NCBI GenBank assembly: GCA_015501055.1
Contig: JADNYV010000001.1
Coordinates: 1,550,001 to 1,614,000 of the forward strand
Source of the DNA: Mucidula mucida
Lineage: Eukaryota > Basidiomycota > Agaricomycetes > Agaricales > Physalacriaceae
Length of the DNA: 64,000 bases
Reading direction: 5' to 3'
Shown in pieces: positions 33,251-43,809 of the stretch (positions are counted from its first letter, which is position 1; each line of letters starts with the position of its first letter). A program made the translations under genes and the position numbers. The notes under the pieces were generated by a model that saw nothing but the letters and a program-made list of their open reading frames with translations, made no database searches and was not told where the DNA came from.

Positions 33251-35352
33251 TCAATCAATCCATGACCGCGCATCTTGAACTTTTGCCGCGGAGCTGCAGA
33301 TGAATAGAATGAGTTCAGAAGCGACCTCCTGACTGAAAACCATACGTGAATATGGACCAGACGTTTGTTTGACTTTTGTAAATCGCGAATCCTGCCCACA
33401 CAATTTAGCTCCAGTTTATGAAGAGACGGGGACTGACCATCATCGGGCGATGCGCCGTCAATCAACGCGTCAGCGTACTTTATAAGTCGGTTCCCGCCAG
33501 ACTCAGTGAGACCCAACATTCCGAACTGCCATGGCATGATTCTGAAAGGCGCCTCAGTTCTTGCTTCCGCATTAAGGCTACTAGAAGATCACCTACCCGC
33601 TACGTGCGCGATAAATTATGTCAGTCAGGCGATCCAACCAACGAATTCCAGTACTTGCCTGTGACCAGTCTCAATGGCTTTGTCGACCCATGAAGGGTAT
33701 ATCGTTGTTTTGTTATCTGTTATCCCATGAAATGGGTCGATAGCTATCAATGGTGGCAACACTCACCAATACCAGGCATGCCAAACTCTTCAAGAATGAG
33801 CGGCTTTTTGGCAGACCGCGCGGCTAGATTAGCACTTGAGTAACTCGAGGTGATATTGATAACACGTTCCTAATAACCTTCGGCGTGCTGGGAAATCCAA
33901 GAAAGACCCCATTCCTCCATAGAAAAGTTAGAACCTGGGAAGTCCTTAAATGGCGTCAACAGATGCTCGCCTATCTGATCATCTAAAGACGTACGAGATC
34001 CGAGTACCTACACGAATCAATGAGATCTTGCTGAGGTGCCAGCGTGAGATTGCTCACCAAGAGGTTGGATACATATGGTATGTCGCAAAGTCGACATTAT
34101 CCAAACGCAGTTCACAATCAAAGTCCTCGCCAGCTAAAGCAATCTGTCATTACCAGTCTGACACAGGACAGGACGAGAGGAATGCCTTGTCCATTGTAAT
34201 TGTAGTCGGACGCAAGCGTTCCGTTGTCCCAATTGAATTGGCCTTCTCCTCCCGTGGTAATCAGATGATATGGATCTCTGAAGCGTAATGAGCACGCCCA
34301 TGCAAGCGTCGCACAAATATGCCGCTTACAGGCTTCTGACGTAGTCGGACTGCTGCTTGTACCACTTGGTAATGAGACCCGTGTCCATACCACAGGCCGA
34401 ACTACCTGGAAGATCACCTAGACAGCGCGCTTCGTTCATTAACTCCCAGGCGAATACAGTCGGGGAGTCTTTGTAACGCTTGACAAGGACTTTGACATAT
34501 TGCTCTGGATGGCATACATCAGTTTCGACGTAGTGATGAGCCTGACAGATCCTCACGATACGACGAAATAATATCGGGGTCGGAGTAGAACACATCGTGC
34601 GTCACGCCAGATCCTGCTATCCAATTGATGTATAGTTCTGCACCCTGCGCACAAAACAACAGATGAGAAGTGATAGAACTCAAGTCAAGTACATACCCCA
34701 TAACCAACCCAATTGTTAGTGAAAGCAAGGATGACTTTAATGTCATATCGTCCTGCCGTGTCAATAACATTGTCAAGACGTTGTAATCCTTGAGGACCGT
34801 TGTTGAGTGACCATTCAGTGCCGTTCCAAACCTGTTTGGTTTTCAGGAGATGACTTTCTTAGTCAATTTGGAACATACTTGATAGTAGGTCAGATTCGAC
34901 TCGAGAGCACCAGCGAGTTCGGATGCATTGATAGCATTAAATCCCTACATGAGTAGGTGTCAGGTATTCGATACCACTGACAGGCAAGTATTCACCCAGG
35001 TACGTAGGACTTTGACGCCGGCCCCTTTCATTTCCTTGAAGGTGGCCTCAATATCATCTTGCGTGGTCAGAAGGGGAAGCCACTCAGAGTAACAACGTAA
35101 GGGGATTGAAGTACTTATCAAGGAGTCAACGTACATAAGAGTTGGTTCCTACAAACGCCTACATGAACCGTCAGAACTGGAAACATAGTAAGTGAATATA
35201 TGAAGACTCACAAACGGCTTTCCATCCAGAACAAAATTGCGACCGTGACTGGTTACGAAACCCTTCGGCGCAGATACACGTCCTTCAACAGACGCACCGA
35301 GCGCAATGAAAACAAAGAAGAGATTGACTAGTTGAAAACACTTGAAGTACAT
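33251..35352 (-). CDS. Secreted GH5 endo-beta-1,4-mannanase
   Basis: Cleaves mannan in plant cell walls outside the cell; the layout fits GH5 subfamily 7. The signal peptide is CFQLVNLFFVFIALGASVEG. The catalytic domain follows directly, with no CBM1 module: GFVTSHGRNFVLDGKPF, WLPLLTTQDDIEATFKEMKG, VKVLRTWGFNAINAS, the acid/base Glu in FAWELMNEARCLGD, GGEGQFNWDN and the nucleophile region KKPLILEEFGMPGIG. The C-terminus, reached through two final introns, reads DGQSPQTNVWSIFTSAAKVQ and stops at 33251-33253. About ten introns are inferred. A GATAAATA sequence lies about 35 bp upstream of the ATG. Confidence 0.9.
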
Positions 35353-36204
35353 CGGTATTCGGGGGTGCGGCAGAGCAACGCTCGGTATTTATCTGGGGCT
35401 ATGAATGGCGAGGTTATGAGGCTTCCTTGGTCACAAGTTCCAGTAGATTTCTCGGGAGAACGTCGGTGCAATAATGGAAGTTGATGTCACTCGACAACGT
35501 CGGGGCGGTTTATGGGATGGCCAATCCCTACGCGACTCTACGCGACGCTGATGACATTTAGATTTGGAAGCACATTTGAGTGGACTGACAAGGCAAGATT
35601 CCGGAGAATGTTCAGCCTCTGGAGAAGGGTATTCTTTTATACTAAATCTGTACTGTATTTCATTAAGTATCACCTCTTGCATCAGGCAGGAAGAAGAACT
35701 TATGCTCACGTGTTTTCTTGTGCGCGTCCGCCTTGCTTCTCTTCAAAGTCAATGGTATAACCGCGCCCACTCTTAGGCCATTTTCAAGTGCGTTACACTG
35801 CGTCTTTCACACACTTGACGGAATGTAACCGCGGAAACTCAGCGGGAGCTGAACATTTCGCATGTACAAGGCTATATAGAGGGCTCGCAGTTAGGTAACA
35901 GTGCTGATTTCGAAGGACACCGAGGGATCGCTCATACCAAGCTTCAAATAGATCCAAGAGCGCATTTTAGAAGGATATCCAAAGATGATGGTGCTGATGA
36001 AGATGCGCTATCTAGTCTAGGATGATATGCCTCCCTCAGCGCGCGCTAACGAGCTCGAACGGAAACTTTGATCCATTGTGGAAGAAGAGTACGCGTCCGT
36101 ATGAGGTGGGCCTCGACCAAAGCGACCAACTCGAGGCAGACAAAAAATAAACATTGTACCGGCATCCCGGGCCGATCCATCAACTTTTTCTGTCAGTGAC
36201 ATCC
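35353..36204. promoter_or_regulatory. Divergent intergenic region, mannanase / IPI1
   Basis: About 0.85 kb between two divergent starts. Short open frames on both strands have no support. The mannanase side has a GATAAATA TATA-like element near 35386. Confidence 0.55.
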
Positions 36205-38808
36205 ATGCCGAAAAGTGCTAAAAAGCGCAAGGACAAGGCTGCTGATTTCTCTGTGAGACACAGATCCATTCTAGTCATCATCACGGCTAAACCACTGTTA
36301 GAGGGCCAAGCTTAAGCTAGGCAAAGGAAAACAACTCGCCAGTAATGCCATCGACACGTCCTTCAAGGCTCGATGTACGTGAAGATGTAATTTGAACATC
36401 CGTTTACTCAGTCTGCCAACACAGCGATTGCGCTGCCAAGTCAAAGTATAACGAAGGACAAGGACGACGAGGGTCCTACTACTAAGCGTCGCCTAACCTT
36501 CGACGAACTCGTTGCTCATACAAAACACTATGCAGCCGGAACTCGTAAAGGTACGCGTCCGACCACTTTCACAAGATGTACATCAATGATACACACATCA
36601 AGATGCCATCATGGGGTTCAGAGAACTACTTGAGGCGCATCCAGAGCTTCTCCAGCCTTCACTTACCACGTTATTCATGGCTTGTGCGCGACTGATTGGC
36701 GACGAAGTGAGCGAATGCAATAGACGCATTTATTCTTTCGACTTATTTTATCCAAGGACTCTAGTGTGCGGAAGACACTATTATCATTCTTCTCGTGGCT
36801 CCTACCTCGCATCCCAACAGTAAGAGACTCCGCCATTACAATCACTCCTCCATTGACAGCGCCGTAGGAGCAATTAGCTCCTCATGCGCCATCCCTGCTC
36901 CTCTTTACCACCTCCGCCCAAACTCATATCTTTCCTGAAATCCGGGTCGACGCTATACGTTTTCTCGACCTTCTCTTGGAAAGCGCCCCAGAATCAGTGG
37001 TTTCTGGATGGAATGAAGGATCCAATCAGTCCGGCAAGCGTGTTTTAGAAGGATATCTCGGTCTGTTAAGTGCGGGCACTAAGTATGGAGATAGCGGAGG
37101 TGAGATATCTTGCATTTCGTGCAGGTTGGGTTGTTGAATTTTGAATAGGTCCGCTAAAGGCAACCTCAACTGCAAGTGTAGTATTGACGGCTGCTGTGAT
37201 TACCTTTTATTCATCTTTCTCCGATGTGGCACTCATGCAATTATATCAGTCAAAACTTGTCGTCTTGAAATCTCTGGCTACATTTCTTCGAAAAGCTTTG
37301 GCCTCTACCAAATCTCACGACAACCCACGATGGTACCTCGCCTCTTCATTCGATTCCCCTCATGCATATTCTGTCTTCGATAACCTGCTTCAGCCTCTGT
37401 CTATCAACCCTCCGATTTCTAATCGACGATGGACAGAAGAGTACGATGACGAGACTGGGAACGAGGATTTTGTATTCCCTGCTCAAAATCCCGCGTCGAG
37501 TTCATCTGTAAAGGGTTTGTACTTGAATGACCTATTGAATATCTCAGAGGTCGGCGGGTCCACGAATAATGAAATTTTCATCACTGTAAGCTGACAATTT
37601 CGACTATGGTCTATCAGCTTGAACCTTTCCATAGCATCTAGCGCGAGTCCTACATTCAACCCTAGTGTCGACATTTCTTGATTGCTCTCCTGTCGTCTTT
37701 TCCCCCGCTGGTAATCCCCCTGAAACTGAGTTGCAGTTGGCGCTTGCCATAGCCGATATTTCGCGCGCGCTGTACGGAGAGATCCTTCGAAGCACTAGCC
37801 ACTCCAAAGGGAAATCTCATTCGCCTTTCGATGATCTGTCCGCGCTCCTAGGGCATATGGCTCCATTCTTCCCTTTCACTCCAAGCGGGCGGCGTGATAT
37901 CAAGGTACCGTCCTCAAATAATATCCTGCTGCGCTGCCCGACCTGCCCTTCAGATCGAACAGGCGTTCCAGGAGTTGAATATCATCTACTGCGAGCTGTC
38001 ATCATTGCTATCATCCGACATCGATTCCGAAAGAGGTTCCCGGGACGAAGCTGTCAAAGGGTACGTGCTGGACGCGCTCGGCGTGGGCAAATTAACCTCG
38101 GCAGCATACACATCGTTGCTCCCCACGGTATGGTCTCTGATCAGGTCGGGCGATGTCCTCGATGCCGTGGTCACGCACGCAATTTCGCTGTCTGCAAAGT
38201 CTGCACTGAAACGACCGGCGACAGAGTTTCTTACTCGTCTTATTCTCGTAAGAGTTGACTGACCTTAATACTCTGCTTTCGGCCTAACCTTCATGCCTAG
38301 CTGCAGCACAAGCACGTGTCCCCAAGCACCCTAGAAATTTTCGTTGAAGAGCTCCCCAAGACGCTCTGGGAACTTGGCAGTAGCAACCTTGATCTATCAG
38401 AGGTAAATCGTCATTATCCCACACGCGATCATCGTCCTGCACTGCGTGTCCTGAATTTAATTTACGCGGCAGATAATTTTGCGGTTCCTTCTTCGTGCTC
38501 TGCAAAGGGGCACAAAGGGCAGTAAGGCGTGTGCTCCGTTTGGATTTGTCGTGCGTTGCGCTCATGTCGGATTCTAGACTGTTACCTCGCTGCGGACCAA
38601 GTTTCTGCCGTATTTTGTGATCTTGCACGCATCGCGGGGTCCGCTACCAGGACCGTATACGAAGTTGCCCACGTCGTCGGTTGTACGGAGGCTAGCACTC
38701 GATGTGGCAGCAACGTTGGTGGTGCCTGGAGATGCGCTAAGTGGGGCGATTTCTTCCACGTTGATTGGCACCACAGAGGGGGGGTACTGGGCATCTGTGT
38801 CGCGTTGA
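36205..38808 (+). CDS. IPI1: Ipi1/TEX10-type pre-60S assembly factor
   Basis: Part of the Rix1 (PELP1-TEX10) complex that acts on late nuclear pre-60S particles and ITS2 removal. The start PKSAKKRKDKAADFSKAKLK, then KRRLTFDELVAHTKHYAAGT and GFRELLEAHPELLQPSLT is the Ipi1 signature, followed by alpha-helical HEAT-like sequence (RVDAIRFLDLLLESAPESV, GPLKATSTASVVLTAAVITF). The C-terminal region contains SLRTKFLPYFVILHASRG and PLPGPYTKLP, stop at 38806-38808. The last intron (38527-38577) keeps the frame only with a GC donor (AAG/GCGTGT). About 13 introns are implied. Confidence 0.88.
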
Positions 38809-39121
38809 TTGATGTATTCCATGCTAAGATTATACATTTTGGGGGATATTACGCCATTCGTGCGAGGCAAGCATCTGTGATCAGTCTCATTTCCGTCAAA
38901 CTGTCGTAAGAGACAAGAACGTTTTCAATGCATGCACAGGAATGTGTTGATTACTGTAAACAGCTTCCATTCCGGTATAGAGGTAAGTGTAAGTGTGTAT
39001 ACGGTAAGTACAAAGCAAGCTCAACATGCGTTATATAGCGACAACTCCTAGCCCGTACTGTGCGGGAAATGCATCGAGCATTGAGGACATAATGATAAAC
39101 ATAAGATGAATAGCAGGTATA
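38809..39121 (+). other. Gap between convergent IPI1 and DPBB genes
   Basis: This lies between two 3' ends. It is A/T-rich with no coding support. Confidence 0.5.
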
Positions 39122-40088
39122 TTAGACATAATCCCAGGTGGCACCAGTTAAACGGCCAAGGGACTGATCTGCGAGTATAGAGAACGAGGTGGGCGAGAAA
39201 TCGAGATCATTTTCGGCACAGCCGCCGCATCGGTCAGTAACTGTTACGGTGGTAGTCTTGCCTTCGTCTATTGAGATATTTGGGTAAGAATCAGATCAGT
39301 AAGAGCGATGTGGGCACTTACAATAGACCTGGATCTTCTTGTTGCAGATGGGATTATTGTTGGGGTTGGCACCGTCGTAGCCACTGAATCGAGGATAAAT
39401 AAAAAGACACAAAGAATGTAGGGCAGCGCATACGGGTAGTTGTCGAAGATCATAGTGGAGACGGCGACTATGGGATCCGTGTCAACATTAGTGATTCCGC
39501 AAGCACCTAAACCAGTGGCATAGAATGTGACTGAGAATAAAAGTGATAAATCTTTCTGGATGAAGCGGCTGAAAGAAAGAACGCACTTTCTCCGGTGTGA
39601 GATCCAGAACCGGAACTACTGCTACCGGTAGAGCCTGAAGACTCTGCAGCTGATGTGGAAGTGGCTTCTTCGACAGTGGTGGTATCGGCGGGAGGGGTGT
39701 ATTGGGCTTGTTCTGTGGTAGATGTTACCTCCGGCACAAACTGCTCCGTAGAAGTCTGGTCTTCGGTGGACGTGGTCTCGGGCTGAGTAGCCTCCGTTGA
39801 TGGCAGGACTACTGCAGCAGGTTGGGACGAGACGGGTGTAGCGGCGACAGATTCTGACGAACTGCTGGGGCGGGTCCTGCATTGACGACGAGTGAGATCC
39901 CGACGACCTGTGCGACGAGTCCGTCGTGCAGCAGAGTAGATGGGATTAGCAGCAATCTGGGGCTCTGCTACACGGGCAGCAAGACTGCGATGGCGAAGCA
40001 AGCGTCCACCATCTATGGGAGCATGAGCTGGCGATGCCATGGTAGATGTGGCGAAAGCGATGGCGAGGACGAGATTGCGGAACAACAT
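39122..40088 (-). CDS. Secreted double-psi beta-barrel (RlpA/expansin-like) protein
   Basis: A small secreted protein of the expansin/barwin-like group. From ATG 40088 a signal peptide (FRNLVLAIAFATSTMA) is followed by a basic propeptide-like stretch with several Arg-Arg pairs (RRTRRTGRRDLTRRQ) that could be Kex2 sites, then a long Ser/Thr/Glu-rich linker. After an intron comes the barrel: TFYATGLGACGITN, DNYPGYDGANPNNNPICNKK, TTTVTVTDRCGGCAENDLDF and LGRLTGATWDYV, stop at 39122-39124. The CGGC and D-L-D-F motifs are those of the DPBB fold. No second expansin-type binding domain is present, so wall loosening is not implied. Confidence 0.85.
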
Positions 40089-40130
40089 GGCTGCAGGACA
40101 GAGTACTGAGAATGAGTGACGGTGGGGCGT

Positions 40131-40137
40131 TTATATA
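40131..40137 (-). promoter_or_regulatory. TATA box of DPBB gene
   Basis: Minus-strand TATATAA, 43 bp upstream of the ATG at 40088, in the expected orientation. Confidence 0.55.
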
Positions 40138-40345
40138 CGCTTGGAATGAAAGGAAGGTGAGGAGGGAACGAGGCGGAGGGTAACCTGCAAACGGGTTTAA
40201 ATGGAGTTAAGTAATCGCCTTAAAAACATTTCGAGGGTTGGTTTCCGCAGTCTTAGCAAATCGCCAGAATAGGAGTTTAAAGTTACAAAAATATCGATAA
40301 TCAGACATAATCAGACGTTGTCAACCGACGACAGCGTGTAGTCGG

Positions 40346-41690
40346 TCAGGCGTTATTTCCTGCTCGCGCGGCATACATCTTAACAAGACCAGTACTCGAT
40401 GCCCCTGCCATGCTTTTCGCGTACGCATCCACCTGTCCCAACAACAACATGCTCTCCAACCGATTTGGCTCTGCTGGAATCTTGAATAGCCGGGTAACGT
40501 CCTCTTCTGGTAAGGAGGCAGGCCTTGCGCAATGCGCGTCGCATTCTCCTCCTTGCGTCTCGCCACATAGTTGTCCGCCTTGGCCCGCTCTCGCGCGATC
40601 TGGCGCGACAAGTACGCTAGATTGCCCTCTTCTGTTCGGTACCCATCAATGGCCTCCGCAATCTGCTCAAGATTCTTTGTCAGACCAGCAGACCCGAGAT
40701 CTAAGACTGAAAAGGATGGAGGAAGCGCGGAATCACTACCAACTGCAGATTTCGGACCTGTGGCCGTCTCTGACAGGCCGCCAAGGAACGAACTAAGCAA
40801 AGGATTCGTTCGGATTTTGAGAGGTATTTCGGTAAGGATCGATGAGAACGTTAGTCGATGATTAACCAGACTATGGAAGAAACAAGTCAATTTCGAGGTC
40901 GGCTTTTGAAATCACAATGGTCCTAACCTAGCGGAGTTGAAGCTTTTCTTCTTGTATGCGTCCAAGAACGAAGATGTCAGTCGGAAGGCACGGAAAGATG
41001 CGTTCCCTCGCGCAGTTTGAGTGATATCTTGCGGACGGTCAGTTTTCCTCCGAGCAGATCGAGATTTCCAATGGTATTACCGTGGATAACGACTACACCA
41101 CCGTGGCGAAGCTTTTCTTGATGGATAGCCTGTGTCTCGACCAGACTTTGGTTGAAGAATGCGCCCAAAGTAGTTGCTTGGTAAAAACCAACGACGCTGT
41201 CATCGGATTGCACCTCTTTCAATGATCTAAGCATAGAAGTTTGATAACGCGCTGTCGAATAGTTCAAAAATTTGTGATATTTTTTGAGATGAAGAATGTA
41301 CCGGAGAATTTTGAGGTCTTATCGTCTTCATCACTGCTGTGATGGGGTAGGGGGAAGGAGTTGGAAACTTCCAGTGTGCCGTCTAGATCAAGACCAAGTA
41401 GAAGACCATGAGCAGATGTAGCTGGCGCTTCGCGTGCATGCTTCAATATTTTTGATACAACCTAACAAAACACCTGTTACTCTGAGATTCTGGGAGAAAG
41501 ATCCACAGCAAGAGCGTGCACATACCATCCCATCTAACTGGACAAAGTTGAGCGGTATACTGGCTTCAATGTCGATCACTTCAGACATGGACGCGGGAAT
41601 GGTTTCATAAGTCGGCGCCGAAGGAGTTGGTGTAGAGCTTTGAGCAGGGAGCGACGCGGCGAGCGCCGCAGCCATTGATGGGGCAGCCAT
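40346..41690 (-). CDS. Translation initiation factor eIF3 subunit H, with apparent one-base frameshift
   Basis: An MPN-domain subunit of eIF3, which prepares the 40S subunit for mRNA. From ATG 41690 an Ala/Ser/Thr-rich start leads to IPLNFVQLDGMVVSKILKHA, SAHGLLLGLDLDGTLEVSNS, VGFYQATTLGAFFNQSLVET and GGVVVIHGNTIGNLDLL, the MPN core lacking a complete JAMM metal site, as expected for a non-catalytic subunit. The C-terminal helix region starts NLEQIAEAIDGYRTEEGNLA. Near 40511-40518 the frame breaks inside the conserved GLPP/LPEEDVTRLFKIP segment; one added base restores reading to KMYAARAGNNA and a stop at 40346-40348. As printed, the frame ends at 40321. Confidence 0.88.
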
Positions 41691-41847
41691 GATTTACGAG
41701 CTGGACGTCGTCGTGGATAGAGTCAAGAAACTTTTCCGAAGCTGATGCCAATCAGAGCCAAATCGTAGAGTGATCCGACAAAGCCGATTCTGTTTCCGCA
41801 TACTGTCTGGACCGTGATTTCCGAAAGCATTCTCACTTGAGACCACC

Positions 41848-43670
41848 ATGACTGTCTCGCGTTCTGCGAGAATCACACTTCTTCTTGTAATCGACCTTGT
41901 TTTCTTCTTTGTAGAGCTTATAGTTGGTCAGTTATTTTGTCACTTGACTAGCCCCGATTACTTATTTACCTTTCCAACAGGCTATGCAGTCGGATCCTTG
42001 GCTCTCGTAGCGGATAGTTTCCACATGCTCAAGTCCGTTTCTGTCTGCAAAGAGCACTTGGATTGCCTAACAACTCGTTGTACAGTGATGTAATGAGCCT
42101 AATCGTCGCACTTTACGCCATCAAGGTGCTTAGTCTGAACTTGATGCATATCGTTCATCAGCTGAATGCTGCCTAGCTTACCGCCCAAACCGACATTGAT
42201 TCTCGCTATTCATATGGATGGCACCGGGCGGAGATTCTGGCCGCCCTCGTCAACGGAGTCTTTCTCCTCGCGTTGTGCTTCTCTATCTCGCTCGAGGCGT
42301 TGGAACGCTTCTTTAGCACACCAGGTTAGTACATTTGACTTGTGAGTTTCGACCGCAAGAAGCTATAATTGTGCTTAGAAATATCGAATCCCAAGCTCAT
42401 TGTCATCGTTGGCTCCCTTGGTCTTGCCTCGAATATTGTCGGCCTCTTCTTGTTCCACGGTAGGCATCGATGATGCTATCTCGACGTCATGCTCATCCTT
42501 ACTTCGTCTTGCAGAACATGGTCATTCCCATGACCATCCGTCGAGCTCTCCTCCTACAGTAGCAGCTCTCGATCACCCAGAAGAGGCGCCAGGTGACGTC
42601 ACGCCAACCCAGAAGATTCCTATCCAGCGTCGGAGTCGTTCGCGTTCTCCCTCATCAGATTCTTACTCGTCGCTGTATGGGCATCCTGCTGCGACGAGAG
42701 CTTCTCTGGTTCGGACCGCACATGAAATTGCTGCCCGTTCACCGTCACCGCCACCCGCGAGACATTCCATGTCTCGTACCCGACGCTCTGTGGATAACAG
42801 TGTGGGCCACCGAAGTCGTACGATTAGCACCAGTTCGGAGCAGGTCGCGGATTCGGAAACTGATGTGCTCCTCCCCGGATCGGGTGAGACTACACCACTC
42901 TTGGAAATTCACACGGAGACTGAGGTTCCGCGCGGTCACGATGCATCTGGACATGGACATGGCTCTCATGGATCGATGAACATGCGCGCTTTGGTCTTGC
43001 ATGTTATCGGCGATGCTCTGGGCAACGTTGGTGTCATCGGCACTGGCCTTGTTATCTGGCTCTCCAACTGGAGCTTCAAGTATTACTTCGACCCGACCAT
43101 CAGTCTGGTCATCACAGTCATTATATTCTCTTCTGCTCTGCCTTTGGGTACGTTGTCAAACTCTCTATACTCTCAGCTTCTGACATCTATCACAGTTCGA
43201 AGCGCATCTTTCATTCTCCTTCAAGGTGTACCTTCAACAATTTCGCTGGACGAAGTCCGCGAATCAATATTAGATGTCGATGGTGTTTTATCTTTGCATG
43301 AGTTGCATGTCTGGCAATTGTCAGAAACCAAGATCATTGCCTCAGTCCATGTCTTAACATCTCGAGACCACGACTTCATGCCAGTCGCTGCCAAAATACG
43401 AAAAACTCTTCATCACCATGGCATCCATTCCAGCACTATCCAGCCCGAGTATCTTAAATCATTACAGCCATTAGAGGTGGGCAACATCTTTGTCAGATAT
43501 GTTCCCCTTCTTAATCGTCTTCAGGTTTCCGAGGAATCAGCCTGTCTCATCGTATGTCCGCAGGATCATGAGTGCAACCCAAGGGAGCACGCTTGTTGCC
43601 GTACGTGTTCCACCCTTCAACTCGCTCGCCAGCTCATACCATCTCAGCTCCCCCGCCTACTGACGTCTGA
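41848..43670 (+). CDS. ZRC1: Zinc transporter, cation diffusion facilitator (Zrc1/Cot1 type)
   Basis: Moves zinc (possibly cobalt) into the vacuole in exchange for protons. The start is ATG 41848 (ACCACCATGA). Six membrane segments carry the family metal site: VADSFHMLNDV in segment 2, spliced across a GTCCGT intron, and LHVIGDALGNVGV in segment 5. Between segments 4 and 5 lies the histidine-rich loop (HEHGHSHDHP, GHGHGSHGS) together with a long serine/arginine-rich insert of about 150 residues. The cytoplasmic C-terminus reads LHELHVWQLSETKIIASVHV and ends in a cysteine-containing tail (CPQDHECNPREHACC). Splicing of a final intron at 43610 gives a stop at 43668-43670; the unspliced frame runs to 43851. 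It diverges from eIF3h. Confidence 0.93.
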
Positions 43671-43809
43671 AGTCAACGTTAGCTGCACTTATCTAACTCT
43701 ATTTCATGTAGATAATACATTATATACCAGGGACAGCGTGGCATGGCGAGTTGTAGTACTGCTTCTGAAGGAGAGCGCAGATTGCTCGACCAAGGCTCGA
43801 ATAGTGTTT

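Noticed and set aside
33290..33440. Broken C-terminus of the mannanase
   Set aside because: Using the GTCTCT donor after DGQSP restores QTNVWSIFTSAAKVQ in frame.
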